From Paralvinella palmiformis (lineage: Eukaryota; Annelida; Polychaeta; Terebellida; Alvinellidae): 64,000 bases of DNA. Below are positions 1 through 12,125 of this stretch, in pieces; position 1 is the first letter of the stretch; each line of letters opens with the position of its first letter. The DNA lies in the NCBI GenBank assembly GCA_025642065.1, contig JAODUP010000011.1, forward strand, positions 474,501 to 538,500. The letters are read 5' to 3'. The position numbers were made by a program, and so were the translations under genes. Under the pieces are notes generated by a model that worked only from the letters and a program-made list of their open reading frames with translations, did not search any database and was not told the origin of the DNA.

Positions 1-292
1 TTAAGAACTACAATAGTTAGAATAGCATAAATTAGGTCAGGTTTGAAAATAATTCAAACAGTACGGAAGCTATGGCGCGCTATTAAGCTCTGCTTCAGCG
101 CAGATGTCAGTCTTTTAATAGCAATTAAGATAAACAGTTTTAATAGTAGTCGCTTCGTGACGCCTGCCCGTTGTAAAAACTGATCTTTGAAGACAGTGAC
201 AATTGGGTTATATGATTTATATAGTATTGCTTTGAAGAAAGATACAGCAATTAAACAATAGCTATAAATAGGGCTGCTTAGATAATTAATCT

Positions 293-529
293 AAACATTC
301 TCACTACTGCCGTGATCTGACTTGGGTGTTCTACTCCCAAACTCCACGGCTGTAGGTGATTCGCTTTTTGTTTTTGCTTGGCGGCTTAGGGACTGGTGAG
401 ACATTACACATGTCTCAGCAAGAAAAGTCGCCACTCTGGATTCAGTCCCCTGAAGAAACGTCCAGAGTTCGAATTCACGGTTCGAGATTCTCTGTGCCTG
501 TGCCTTATTATACACAGCTAAAACACACA
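293..529. repeat. Dispersed repeat R1, copy 1
   Basis: About 235 bases beginning AAACATTCTCACTACTGCCG are nearly identical to 19052-19284, differing by a few substitutions and single-base indels. Both copies end in GCTAAAACACACA followed by CA/TA-rich sequence, so the repeat has a simple-sequence tail and behaves like a SINE or other short retroposon. No clear tRNA promoter boxes were seen. Confidence 0.85.
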
Positions 530-556
530 TTATAACAAAATCAACACACACAAACA

Positions 557-625
557 TATATATATAATTTTATATAAATTATAATAAAATGAACATATAT
601 ATATATAAATGATAATAACAAATAA

Positions 626-673
<48 letters not shown>

Positions 674-1040
674 CAAAATCAACAGGGTTAAATATACCTA
701 AGACTCACCTGTTTAATAATGTATTTAAGACATTGATATTTTTCATGTTTAAAGGTTCACCTATATTTGTAATGAAAATTTTTTATATGTAAATCACATC
801 AGAATTACACGTTTATATGTCATTCTATGAAATAGCTCATTACTATTATTATTCCAATTCATTTTGAAATCTCCAAGTAGTAGTAGTAATAACTACCAAC
901 TACCTTCAAATTGAATTGTCTTGAACAGAAATGACATATCAGTGAGAATGATTGGGAATTCTGTGAATGTAGAAAGTACTGAATGTTCGAAATAAACTAC
1001 AACCCGTACACCGTATTGTCTGCTATTTGTGTGTGTGTGT

Positions 1041-1085
<45 letters not shown>

Positions 1086-1283
1086 GTATGTGTGTGCGTG
1101 TGTGTGTCAAGATGGTGTGGTGTTACATTGAAGGCCCCGCTGGTATGAATGCTCTACACATAGGCCTATGACATTTTCCTTGAAATATAAAACTTAATCT
1201 TTGCAAATTGACAATACTATAAACTATATGTGACAATAAATTGCTAGTTATGCACCCTATTGTTTCCATTATAAAATAATCTA

Positions 1284-1339
<56 letters not shown>

Positions 1340-2740
1340 ATATATATATATTTATATATATATATATATATATATTTTTAAGAAAAAAAAAGGCAGTTTC
1401 AAAATATAGTATGTTGATTTCATGAAGTCACTATTTAAACCCTATTTTACACTGGAAAATTACTGAATGCTTTTGGCTGATTAACATAAAGGTAATTGGA
1501 AAATTGAATGCCAAAATTCCTGTTTTAGTTTATTTTCTGGTGATTATAAAGGGACTTGATACTGTACTAGCAAGAGACATTTATGAAGGGATATATTTAG
1601 TTTAAAACAAGACATTACGCCATATTCAATGATTGTTACCTGGAGATGTGAATATGTGAATACTCCAAGCATTACATCACCACTTGGAGGTAATACAGTC
1701 TCACGTCGGGCAAGTATCACTATCAATGTGTCAATGTTAGATTGGTGTTAGCCCGAAATATTATCAGTTTTTAAAACACTCCGTTTCGCCAACTTCCGGT
1801 CGATCATTACTGATTGTTGTCAAAACACTTAAATCATATTGTTTGTGCTTAACATGCCATTCTTAAAATTTAAATACTGGGCCTCATGCTGATGTGATTG
1901 GTCAACGCCGAAACAATGGTTTTCCAATTTAATAATTACAGCTATTGTGGGCGCTGTTGTTGAATACTTGTACGAATGCATTTAATGTCGAGTAATGTTA
2001 AGAAGATTAGTAAAGTTTATTTGTTAAAGGAGAATTTCTTTTCCAGACTACTTAGCTTATTACCCATCCATAAGCTATCTAGCATCAGATGAAATTTTCA
2101 TAGATTTAGTACGAAAGTTTAATATATATTTGTTATTATTTACAACGGGTGATGGTCAGCGGATTTGGTGACATTAATTTTGTAGAAATGTAACTGATGA
2201 ACTATTCTATTCCAAAAGTAGGACACCCAATGACTTCTTTCTTGGCCATGGTATTGTTTACCAACTTATTTTCTGTGATTTCCCATCCGTCAATATCCTA
2301 ATTACTATAATGATCACCAATAAATGAACGTATTCATTGGTCTATGCTGCAGGTATATGTACGGATAGTTTAATAATGATGTATTATCAAGTTAAGTTAA
2401 CCATTTGTCACGCGAAAATAGCAAGCACAGAAGTGCCATATCATATATGAAATATACTAAAGCATTATAAATGTACCAGAGTTTGACTTGTTGGTCCTTC
2501 GGACCGTTTACTGGATGTAGTTAATTGAGATTTCTTTACTTTTTAGACTATGTGATAAATGTATTGTACATTGTTTTTTGTCACGAGAATATGAATTTGA
2601 ATACTATCGGATGTTCAGAATAAGACATTTTAAACTATGTCAAATGGTTCAAAATAAGCATTTCCATATCATAACTATACTGAAATAATTCTATCTACAT
2701 TCGTCACATGTTAATAAATTTTATATTGTCTATGAGAAAA
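557..2740. other. No gene seen; simple repeats
   Basis: Holds (TA)n near 630-668, (TC)n at 1045-1083 and 1287-1335 followed by (TA)n, and otherwise AT-rich sequence with only short chance ORFs. Nothing else supportable. Confidence 0.6.
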
Positions 2741-2773
2741 ATGTTTGTTAATGGAAATTGTGAATAAAGTGTC

Positions 2774-2789
2774 TATCTATCTATCTATA

Positions 2790-2856
<67 letters not shown>

Positions 2857-2861
2857 TTATG

Positions 2862-2890
<29 letters not shown>
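2774..2890. repeat. (TATC)n microsatellite
   Basis: About 29 copies of CTAT with few interruptions. The apparent Tyr-Leu-Ser-Ile repeat ORF over it is simple sequence, not a gene. Confidence 0.95.
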
Positions 2891-2893
<3 letters not shown>

Positions 2894-3195
2894 AGTCAAT
2901 CATAATTTCACATCGGCCGCACCGTGTCGCATCAATCGTTCTACAAAATCTCTTGTTCGGTGTACAGTCCTGTGGCAGTTATGGAGTTTAATTTCGAATT
3001 TCATAATAACGTATATAAATATTACGGTTAGAGTACGATTATCACGACCGGGATATGTATAAAGCTGTACATATTACGATTTGGATTGTTAGCTTTATTT
3101 CGTAAGTGACTAGATCTATAATGAAATATTTATATCACATTGTATGTCATATATGAATATAAACATACACACATATACTGCGCCACCCACATGAT

Positions 3196-3239
<44 letters not shown>

Positions 3240-3988
3240 TTTGCTTGTGTGTGGTTATCTCACTCCATTTAGCATAATGATTTTAGTTGTGGAATGCTTC
3301 TTGATATGGCAAGACCTCAATTAGGGTTGGAATTTTTTATTATTTTTCTTTAAAGTAAAAATAAATGATTTTTTATTTAAACCAGTTTTTTAAATTATTT
3401 AAATCGATTTGCTATTCTGGTGAGAAATCCCTGCATAGTGCAGAGTCAAGTTTTGTATCTGGTATGTATATAGCATGTGATAACTATCAATAGTGAATCT
3501 ATGTAAATGCTCACATTATATACTCATCTTGGTTAAATACCAAGTTCATAGCATTAAATCCATGATCCTCTAAAGGCATAAAAATATGCGACTTCAATGT
3601 CAAATCATCCCCAAATTCACCCAGTTTACAACATTGAAGCACCATGGCTTCACTTGACACCATTTATTGTGTTGATCTCCCAATATCATCCCAACCATTG
3701 GGAATTGTCACTTATTACTATGACTATGATATGGTGTTGAAATCTGATTGCAATTCAATTATAAATAAATGTAAAAATACTTATCTAGTATAAGTAACTC
3801 AATCTGAATGATACTTGTGTTTGTAGGAGGTTCTCCTAAATGGTTACCTACCCCTCAATTACATATGCCACGTATGATCAATGACAAGGCTAAATCTAAC
3901 AATCAATCGACCAACCAAGTTATATGAATACAGATTTATCTGACACCATATTGGTAGTTTATTTATCGTTTCAGCATTTGTACCTAAA

Positions 3989-4061
3989 ATGGAAAAGACC
4001 TCGATGATATGGGTCACCGGACTGGTGACTTTGACCTTCGTGGTTTTAGCCAATCAGAAAG
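3989..4061 (+). CDS. PTN/MK-like multi-module gene, exon 1 (signal peptide)
   Basis: This is the first coding exon of the seven-module secreted protein. From ATG at 3989 it reads MEKTSMIWVTGLVTLTFVVL, then ANQK. That is a short charged start, a hydrophobic core of about 14 residues and a small-residue site (V-L-A before N-Q) typical of signal peptidase cleavage. The exon stops after one base of a codon (phase 1) at AAAG/GTTTGT, which fits every module exon downstream. A TTTCAG at 3969-3974 just before the ATG could be the acceptor joining an untranslated first exon; no promoter was identified. The start was chosen because it is the only ATG giving a signal peptide in the required phase. The donor GTTTGT is weaker than the GTAAG-type donors downstream. 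Confidence 0.72.
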
Positions 4062-4431
4062 GTTTGTTAGCTTTAAGTGTGACATAGATACGTTGAAAGA
4101 CAAATAAACAGATTGATTGACTGATGTGAACAAGCAGTGACTCGAGAATATAAGACGTTTTGAATATGGACGGTTTGGTCATAACATACACCTCCGGGTG
4201 TTTTGATTATGAGATTTTATCAGAGTGGGTGTTTTGGTTATATCATATTTTTTAAGTTGATATTATGATTTAAAGTGATATTTACAAATGTAAATTAAGT
4301 GTAAATTTTAATAGAAGTATTTAGAAGTCAAATTTGATATCTGTTATCAGAGTTAATTATGCAAAATACATTTAATTTAGAAGCCATTAATATATTACCT
4401 TAATCCTGATGAAGCAATTCATTGTAATTTC

Positions 4432-4617
4432 AAGTGGTTATTGCAGTTAGAGTATGTCATTAAATAAGAAGTTCAAACTATGGAAATATAAAGACATTTG
4501 TTTAAAAAATAATAATTGAAGAGCAAGTGGTGATTGTGGTTAGAATATGTAACTAAATGAGAAACTCAAACTCTGGAAATACAAAGGGATTTGATTAAAA
4601 TCGTTGAAGAAACAATT
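4432..4617. repeat. Diverged tandem duplication, about 92-bp unit
   Basis: Two adjacent units share AAGTGGT.ATTG..GTTAGA, TATGT.A.TAAAT.AGAA, TCAAACT.TGGAAATA and ATTTG.TTAAAA in order. They lie in the first intron of the PTN/MK-like gene. About 80 percent alike by eye. Confidence 0.65.
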
Positions 4618-4879
4618 GGGGAGTGAAAGTTATTATACTATAATGCCACACGGTCTACTCCATGAATTACCTTAAATCTACTGCAATGCGTGTATAACCC
4701 AAAACATATAAGTTAATATCATATCTGATTCCATTGAGTTAATCTCTCAATATGGAAGTTATTAGTACGAAGAGAGGTTACCAGAAGATATGTTTAGATT
4801 GATTCATGTACACTCGGAAACATGTACTCAAATCTGTTTATCAGATTGTAATGCTAGGAATACCAAATGTTCATCACTC

Positions 4880-5690
4880 TTGAAGACTTCCAAGGCCTTC
4901 GCGAATTCTGAAGTTACCGAGGGTCACAGCCATCCAACTGATGTTGATACGTGTGTTGTTTAGACGTGTCGGTAAGATATGAAGCAGAAGCAGCGTGGCA
5001 CAAACGACAAACCCAAGTAGATACTGGCATTCATGACCGCTACTATCCCAGCTGAAGCAAAATCCCGCATTCCACTCCCTGACACTCTGTCATGTACTAG
5101 CTGTCCACCGGCCTAAAGATCCACAATCTCTCCAGGATCTGGACCTTACTGGTTACTGGACTATGACCAGTGGTGATACTCCGTCACGTTTCCTCCTCCA
5201 CGACAATGACTAAGAGGCTGATGATTGTGTTATCATCTTCGCCACCGACAACCAACTAGAACAGTTGACTCAGTGTGATGAGTGGTGTATGGATTGGGAC
5301 ATTTGGTGTTGCACCATGCCTGTTCAGTCAGTTGTATGTGATCCAGGCTAGAGCCAATGGTGTCTTCCTTCCATTGGTGTACGTACTACTATAGCGATAA
5401 CTGATAAGCTACGATGAGACGCTTTGTGTTATTGAGGAGTTTGATTGTGATCCAAGATCATCGACTTTGAGACGTCTGTTGAGTTGGCTCTCTATGCTGT
5501 ATTTGGTGAGGCAGTAAAAGTCCAGTACTGCTTCTATCACCTGACTCAATCTATCTGACGTCATATTCAGTCTCTGGTACTGTAACACCTGTATATAGAG
5601 GACAACGAGTTCAGTCTCTTTTGTGGACAAGTCAATAAAATTTCATTCTTCGCAGCGTGGGATTCATCCTGTCAAGAGGACGAAAATGGT
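4880..5690 (+). pseudogene. Decayed MULE-type DNA transposase
   Basis: Pieces of a Mutator-like (MULE) transposase can be read in order on the + strand across stops and frameshifts. They are H-S-H-P-T-D-V (the linker after a FLYWCH-type zinc finger), I-F-A-T-D-N-Q-L-E-Q-L (near 5230), C-D-E-W-C-M-D-W-D at the usual F-M-D-G-T-F catalytic site, then IDFETSVELALYAVFGEAV and VQYCFYHLTQSI (5455-5550), and D-N-E-F-S-L-F-C-G-Q. The catalytic region is degraded and no single frame is intact. It lies in intron 1 of the PTN/MK-like gene. Terminal inverted repeats were not identified. Confidence 0.72.
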
Positions 5691-5699
5691 ATGTGGCCA

Positions 5700-6280
5700 A
5701 CTTCAAACTCGCCAGAAAAATCCATTTCAGACATGATGATTGGTGTTAGCCATAACTTCCGTGGTCAAACCAACATCTGATGTGTATATTGTTAGCATGT
5801 GTTATGCAGTCGGTGTCATTCCACTTAGACGAATATCCTATGGATGAAAACGGATAATATTCCGAAGGAACGAGTTGAAATGGACGTTTTCGATATTTTC
5901 ATTCCGAGTATACAAAATATGGACTAGATCTATGATGTCTCCAATAACCTATGCAATTAAAGTAAACTAGTTTTGTGTTTAATTTGTTTATGCGATTTAG
6001 CCCAAACCATCACCCAGATTAAGACATCCAGGGGTGCATAGGTCGGCCATGACCAAAACCTCCATAGCCAAAAGGTCAGTGGCCAAAACGTGAGACATAC
6101 AGGCAGCGAGGCAAAGAGATAGATAGGGGACAAAAAGCAACCCATACCTCGGTGAATGGTCTCCAATATACAGATTATGTCGCTAACATAAAACAAATAT
6201 TTCACCGGATAAAATTAGCTTAATAATAAGGTCATATTACTCTAATATCGCCTATTGGTACCAATTTTAATCATGACGCA
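5700..6280. other. Intronic sequence, nothing recognised
   Basis: AT-rich sequence between the MULE remnant and module 1. No repeat or exon is evident apart from a few bases resembling the acceptor region of exon 3. Confidence 0.5.
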
Positions 6281-6290
6281 GATGTATCAG

Positions 6291-6437
6291 CTGATGATGA
6301 ATGCAAGTATGATCCGAAAAGTGTCACATACCAGGAATGTAACGAGAAAATAAAGAAGAGATGGCAGATGGAGAACCTAATGACCGGACAACCGGACAGC
6401 TGTATCCCGATCAAGATGACTTTAGTGCCATGCGAAG
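6291..6437 (+). CDS. PTN/MK-like gene, exon 2: cysteine module 1
   Basis: First of seven four-cysteine modules. It begins A-D-D-E-CKYD, and the cysteines follow C-x11-C-x20-C-x9-C (CKYDPKSVTYQEC, then DSC...VPC). This matches the C-terminal heparin-binding domain of the pleiotrophin/midkine family, which starts C-K-Y, has a central Leu region and ends K-P-C. The exon begins and ends in phase 1, and the donor is GAAG/GTAAGG. A second in-frame acceptor, GACGCAG ending at 6281, would add three residues (start 6282). The Trp usually found two residues before the second cysteine is absent here (Y-Q-E-C). The sequence is very close to module 2, and the intron after it is also related, so the two arose by a recent tandem duplication. 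Extracellular, probably glycosaminoglycan-binding (family knowledge). Confidence 0.8.
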
Positions 6438-7787
6438 GTAAGGATAGAAAAGATTTGCTTATGTTCATTGAGATTGCTGTATACAAATATAATTAATTAA
6501 ATGCTGATTAATCCAAAACGTTTGGCATATTTCATATTTTCATTTAATGTCACATCTTAACAAACACCTAAACCTTTAACCACGGCTAAATAGGAAAAGG
6601 GAACCATTGTCCTGGTTATAAATTTCTATTTTGTTTAAATATATAGAGTTTTGGCGAGTACATTTTTATAAAACCCGTGTACGTATAAGAGAAATTCGAC
6701 ATAATTTGTATTTAATAATATATGAAAATTAATTCCATGGCTAAACCAGTTTTAGTTATGACACTGGAAGCTCAATAAAATAAGCCAGTTTAAAGAAATT
6801 ACCATAACGAGGGATACATTGTTTCCATTGAATAACTTAAAAACATAGTAACAGTCATTAATAAGAACCCCCCTCCCCCAATGTGTCATATTATTACTAT
6901 TGTTAAGCATACCGTTGCACTATTGCCTCTGACTTTATCGTAATTGTCTGGAATCTTACTTACATCAGCCTATCATAATTAAGAGAAAGAGTAATCAGCA
7001 AATATTAATGAAGAAATCGTCACGTTCATCTTAAACCACACAATATGTATCAACCGCTTAGAGTAAGATTAAAAGACAATCTTAAACACAAGCTTTTAAT
7101 AAGAAAATTTAAATTATTAGTCTGTCTACAAATAATTTAGAACATTAGTACATGGTACTATTAGTCGAATTTTAAATTGACAAATGCAAATGCTATATGT
7201 AAAATGACTGTTTATATAGAAAAAAATCGTATATAATACAGGTTTCATAACATTTTCCGTGTAGTTTATTTCACGCCATAAAATACGAGACATGAAAGAA
7301 ATTATAAACAAGGCAATGATTTAAACAAAAAGTACTTTATGCATATAAGCAATTTGAATAAACATGTTTTGTCCCATTCTATTTAATCAATAAGGATTTA
7401 AACAAGTAATGTATTAGTGAATGCGTGGTTTAAATGGTGAAACATAGGATTGAAAATCAAAGTCTGTACCGTAAATGGCGACCTTTGTTTATGAACTTTA
7501 CAAATGAAATATATTAGCTCGCATTATATTTTCACGACATCATTGATGTTCCCTATTTTACAGAAATAAAAATATCGCAAAATTATGTGTAATAACAACA
7601 TAATGTGCATGGATGCCAATCTTCCTCGGCTCAGCCGATTTCCGAGATTTTCTGCTTATTCTGGATCATAAACTTGGATTGTTCGCAATACACTCCAAAT
7701 ATTTTCAGAATTTTTTTCTTATTATTGTCCATTACGATCCTTGAATGCGCTCAATGACAATGTAATCTTCCCTCTAATATCCCACAG

Positions 7788-7928
7788 ATAAATGCAAGTA
7801 TGACAAACAAAGTACAAAATATCGAGAATGTAACAACAAAACAGAGAAGAGATGGCAAATGGAGAACTTAATGCCCGGACAGCCGGATACGTGTGATCCG
7901 GTCAAAATGACCTTGGTGCCATGCGAAG
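7788..7928 (+). CDS. PTN/MK-like gene, exon 3: cysteine module 2
   Basis: Second module, read D-K-CKYDKQSTKYREC and ending DTC then C-P-V-type spacing to VPC, with C-x11-C-x20-C-x9-C. The acceptor is CCTCTAATATCCCACAG with a good pyrimidine tract, and the donor GAAG/GTAAGG is identical to that of exon 2. Phase is 1 at both ends. The central stretch KRWQMENLM is shared exactly with module 1, the strongest between-module identity in the gene. Like module 1 it lacks the Trp before the second cysteine. The 47-codon length makes it the shortest module. Family knowledge gives an extracellular beta-sheet domain with two disulfides that binds heparan or chondroitin sulfate; that function is inferred, not seen. 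Confidence 0.82.
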
Positions 7929-8090
7929 GTAAGGATAGAAAAGATTTGTTTATTCGTTTATATCACTATTTATAAAATATAATTAACTACGCGTTGATTA
8001 ATCCAGAACGTTTGGGTGTATTTCATATTTCCATCAATTCTGACGTCTAAACAAACCGCCTAAATCTTGAATGCCACTAACCTTCAACGG

Positions 8091-8370
<280 letters not shown>

Positions 8371-8384
8371 ATGTTGCAATATAT

Positions 8385-9746
8385 ATACATATATATTTGT
8401 GGCATTTTGAGCAAACAGTTGACGTCTTGTTGTCTTGTAGCTTCTGCGTAGTTGGCATCGTTTTCTAACAGAAGTTCCAGCTTGACTTGGTCTCTGGATT
8501 GTTCCAGCAACCATTCCAAGCTGATGTAATGCGGTCACTACGGCTGGGTGGAGAACATTGACAGTCTAAGTGCGCAAAGCAATCCAGTCATTGGTAGGCC
8601 ATATACCACCTGCTTGAGGCATTCATTTACAGCTTTGGCCCTTTCTCTCATTTGCTGTCTATCCAGGATTTAAATCCAGCAACTCCAACCATATTCAACA
8701 TGTTGTAAAACAATACTAGAGGCCATCGGTTTGGCACTATAGTGAAGCATGATGGTAGGCTTCTGACCTTCCCCCGCCGTGGTTGAATTGTGATACATGT
8801 TAGGTAATGTCAGAACAGCCTTAGCTATGGCTGGAACATATGATGTGATAGTCAGATTATCACCAAAGCCAAACAGAGAAGAATGGTCGTGTCTATTATT
8901 TGATGGCTGGTGGAATGTCAGTTTTAGTAGAGTTCTAACAATTATGAGATGTTGTTGGAGCAAATCTCCACCAGAGGAATGGATGTAAACAAGTTATGTA
9001 AACAAGAAATGTAGCATAATTTCAAACGTCCTGAAATATTTCCCTTATATAATGGGATGCGGCTAACTTGTCTGTTGTTTTCCTTCTAGCACTGGTATTT
9101 CTATTATCCAATCGTAGAAATCTCAGCGGACTTTGCAAGCCATTTAGAGCCACTGTAGCAGCAACAATGGGTCTTCTACTCTCAGGAGACAATAATTCGG
9201 ATATTATGTAGATGATCAAATTCGGCTCAGGAATGGAAAGGGGCTTCCAGTGTTTCATTTTATCGGGGTTTGTAGCATTTCATTCGGCATATATTTGATT
9301 TGCTTCCCTGTTGGTTTCTCTCATTATGATATCCAAAATATTTGTTGTTATGAAAAGCTCATAAGACGCCTCCATGCCATGGACGGTACCTGCTCTGGTA
9401 ACACCAGGTGGATTGGGAATAATATCTTGCATTTCTCTATCTATATGATGCAGGTGGATTGGCATACCATACCTGAAAATGCTATTATTTTCAGTTTCAA
9501 CAGGACAAGAGATTTTGAAGTACTAAATGCCAATCAAACATTCGCAAATCCATTGACAAAATTAATCTCATTTACCATTTAACTGGTGACTACCCTATAA
9601 TCTTACTGCCTATTTGTCCTACAACTCATTGGTTCTACAACCAAAAATAACTGTTAGGCTTAGACTGTAGGACAAATGGATTGTAAGATTATAGGCATGG
9701 AACATTAGCTGATGACCGTGCAACAACAATGTATACTTTAGATTTA

Positions 9747-9831
<85 letters not shown>

Positions 9832-10165
9832 CACTATTCACGAATGTCAACTACTCTTTCCAATTTTGTCCTGTCACTTCGTTATCATCAGGGGCTGGTT
9901 GAATTATACGATTCTCTGCACGACGTATGACCTTTGCCCCTAGCTCGACTTCTGACATGACCTTTCTGCTATGGCGTGGCCTTGATGATCATTGTTATTA
10001 TGAGATTGAATGTGAGGATGTTTAGAATCAGCAGATATGACATATGGCTGCTATCAACGTCAGCTACATGATCTTCATCTGAGCTTCCTCATCTGGTGCA
10101 TACGAATCGTCATCGCCTAGATCAGATAAAGAATCACTGTCATATATTAATATTTGTTTGACAAC
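8385..10165 (-). pseudogene. Decayed full-length piggyBac transposase (PGBD-like)
   Basis: Read on the - strand, the fragments occur in the correct order. An acidic N-terminus (S-D-L-G-D-D-D-S-Y-A-P-D-E-E) lies near 10,100. PPGVTRAGTVHGMEASYELF and ILDIIMRETNREANQIYAE follow (9280-9450). Then come RPIVAATVALNGLQSPLRFL, D-N-R-N-T-S-A-R-R-K-T-T-D-K-L-A and I-R-E-I-F (9022-9200), then R-W-P-L-V-L-F-Y-N-M-L-N near 8720, and finally the C-terminal cysteine motif C-S-K-C-H-K-Y-I-C near 8400. These match the DDE transposase domain and zinc-binding end of piggyBac. Frameshifts, stops and a (TA)n insertion at 9748-9828 show it is dead. It lies in the intron between modules 2 and 3. TTAA-flanked ends were not located. 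Confidence 0.78.
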
Positions 10166-10730
10166 ATCAACAACACAATACCGTCCTCAACGTCGGTTGG
10201 CGTTATGAACTTCAGTTGCGTTTAAAAAAAAGAATATCCCATTTCCAGTAAAGAGCAATCCCAGAACCTTTCCAATCAAATTTGTTTCCCGATGAAAAGG
10301 TTCAGTAAAGTGGGGTAACTTGTTTATTGTTATCTTTGAGAAATATTAACAACCTATGGAAATAAAACTGGGATAAAGTATGCATAGTTGTGAATTTAAA
10401 AATGTTCAGTTATTCTCCTAGCCCTGGTCATATAGATCCCACCTTTATCACCCGTAAACATATCCTATATACGTTGTTCTACATTCATTACATTTTACAG
10501 CGATGACAGATATCAGGGGTGTGAGGTTAAACAAAAGCCATGGGCTAATATATTTCTCTAAAAAATAATTACATTTCAAAAAGCTGTATTTATTATCATT
10601 TCAAGACCGACGTCATCCCGACAGAGATCGGTAAGTTTCAATAAACAAATTAAACTAAAAGAAACTGTTGGTTATGCAATATTAAAACAACGTCCTGATC
10701 TAGGTTTATGTCAACGATATGTACACGTTG

Positions 10731-10920
10731 ATGATGATGATGATTGATGTTTTACGGCCACTTTTGTGCACAAGGTAGGCTAAATGGGCCGAGGGACCTC
10801 CAACGGTAATGAGGCCAAGTCAAAGACGAAACAACCTTCAGATAAGCCCACGCCGAGATTTGAACACGGGTGGTAGTGATCTGTAGTCCAACACGCTACC
10901 GCTAGACCACGGAGGCGCCC
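10731..10920 (-). mobile_element. tRNA-derived SINE (family S1)
   Basis: The - strand starts GGGCGCCTCCGTGGTCTAGC (A-box-like TGGTCTAGCGG) and has GTGTTCAAATCTCGG (B-box-like), then a body with TTTCGTCTTTGACTTGGCCT and a tail ending in (GAT)n. A close copy is at 31545-31708, and partial copies of its body are at 21690-21740, 42965-43090, 48487-48580 and 51185-51335. Confidence 0.8.
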
Positions 10921-11900
10921 GATATGTATACGTTGAATTAACAGCGTTCAATTAGTGGGATTGCCCGAACTTGCTCACTTTACTCTATATTATTCCATGT
11001 TTGTTTATAGTACAATTTTCTAACCACCATTTTTATTTTGCCGCAAGCTTTGCTTCTGTCGACAAGAGGCCGATATATTATCGTAGAATATCATAAAAAA
11101 TAGTGCCCATTTCCATATTTCTGCCCGACTTTCTTCCTTTTTTAGCAATCTAACAACACTTAGCTATTCGGTTTATTTCTTCAGTATATCCTACGTGATT
11201 GCGGCTACCTCGCTGTATCTTGAATATGGTATTAGTCTTCCAGATAACTGGTATATAACATACAGTGACAAATGATTCCGTTTCGTTTCTACGCCATGCT
11301 GCTTACGTTGAACAATATGTCGTGAAATTATATTTAAATAATTTTATTACAGCAATTTGTCTAATAATAATAATAAGAACACTATAATATTAAAACAATA
11401 TTGTTCTTCTAACCAGCTGTAGCCAGTGGGTTACAATTTCAAAGAAGCCATCAGCTGAGATTTATACGAAGTTTACCAGTTATTTGTTTACATTAGGAAC
11501 ATATGACTAAGGGGTGACCGTATAGGGATAGACTCATCACACAAACAGATAGTATTGACTTCCTATCCTAATTTAAAGATTTCCATTGCTATATGTTATG
11601 TAAGAGTTACACAGTGTCTGAAGTAGAAACGTTTCCGGTCAGTGTGTGTTACATCCGGTCCAATTTATACGGTCTCAGATAGTGTTGACGACAAGGATGC
11701 ATTTGATTAGCAACCGAAATTTGGAATGAAAATATAAGTGTTTTTTAAATCATAAATTATTGTTGTATGGTGTTAACTAGTCTATATAAGTAGATTACTT
11801 TGTTTTGGGATAGTTACCAGTCCAAAAACTGGATTGTCAATAAATAAACATTATAGTTATGTGTAATCAGACTTAAAAACGGAGCTGATTAATCGATTTT
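10920..11900. other. Intronic sequence, no gene seen
   Basis: AT-rich intron of the PTN/MK-like gene; short chance ORFs only and no recognisable repeat. Confidence 0.5.
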
Positions 11901-11964
11901 ACAATTTTTGGGGTCAAGAACCATTTCTGTGGATTTGTTTACCGACAACAAAGCTTCATTTATA

Positions 11965-12125
11965 TCTAACGAGCGCTCTTACAGCGTATTGGTTAGAGCG
12001 TTCCGCTACAAACTTCCAGGCAGGTTGTCAGTTCGAGTCTTCGTTATACCTGGATTTGTGGGATGTTTCGCCTCGGCCGTATGTTCCAAGTATGACCAGT
12101 GCCAAGACTAAACTAACCAACTCAT
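11965..12125 (+). mobile_element. tRNA-derived SINE, related family, old copy
   Basis: GCGCTCTTACAGCGTATTGG with TTAGAGCG, then TTGTCAGTTCGAGTC (B-box-like), a middle with GGGATGTTTCGCCTCGG, and an end AACTAACCAACTCATCTCGA. The same 3' end recurs at 59140-59180. Diverged. Confidence 0.55.

Noticed and set aside
10850..10920. tRNA gene on the - strand
   Set aside because: It is the tRNA-derived head of a SINE with a second copy at 31.5 kb.
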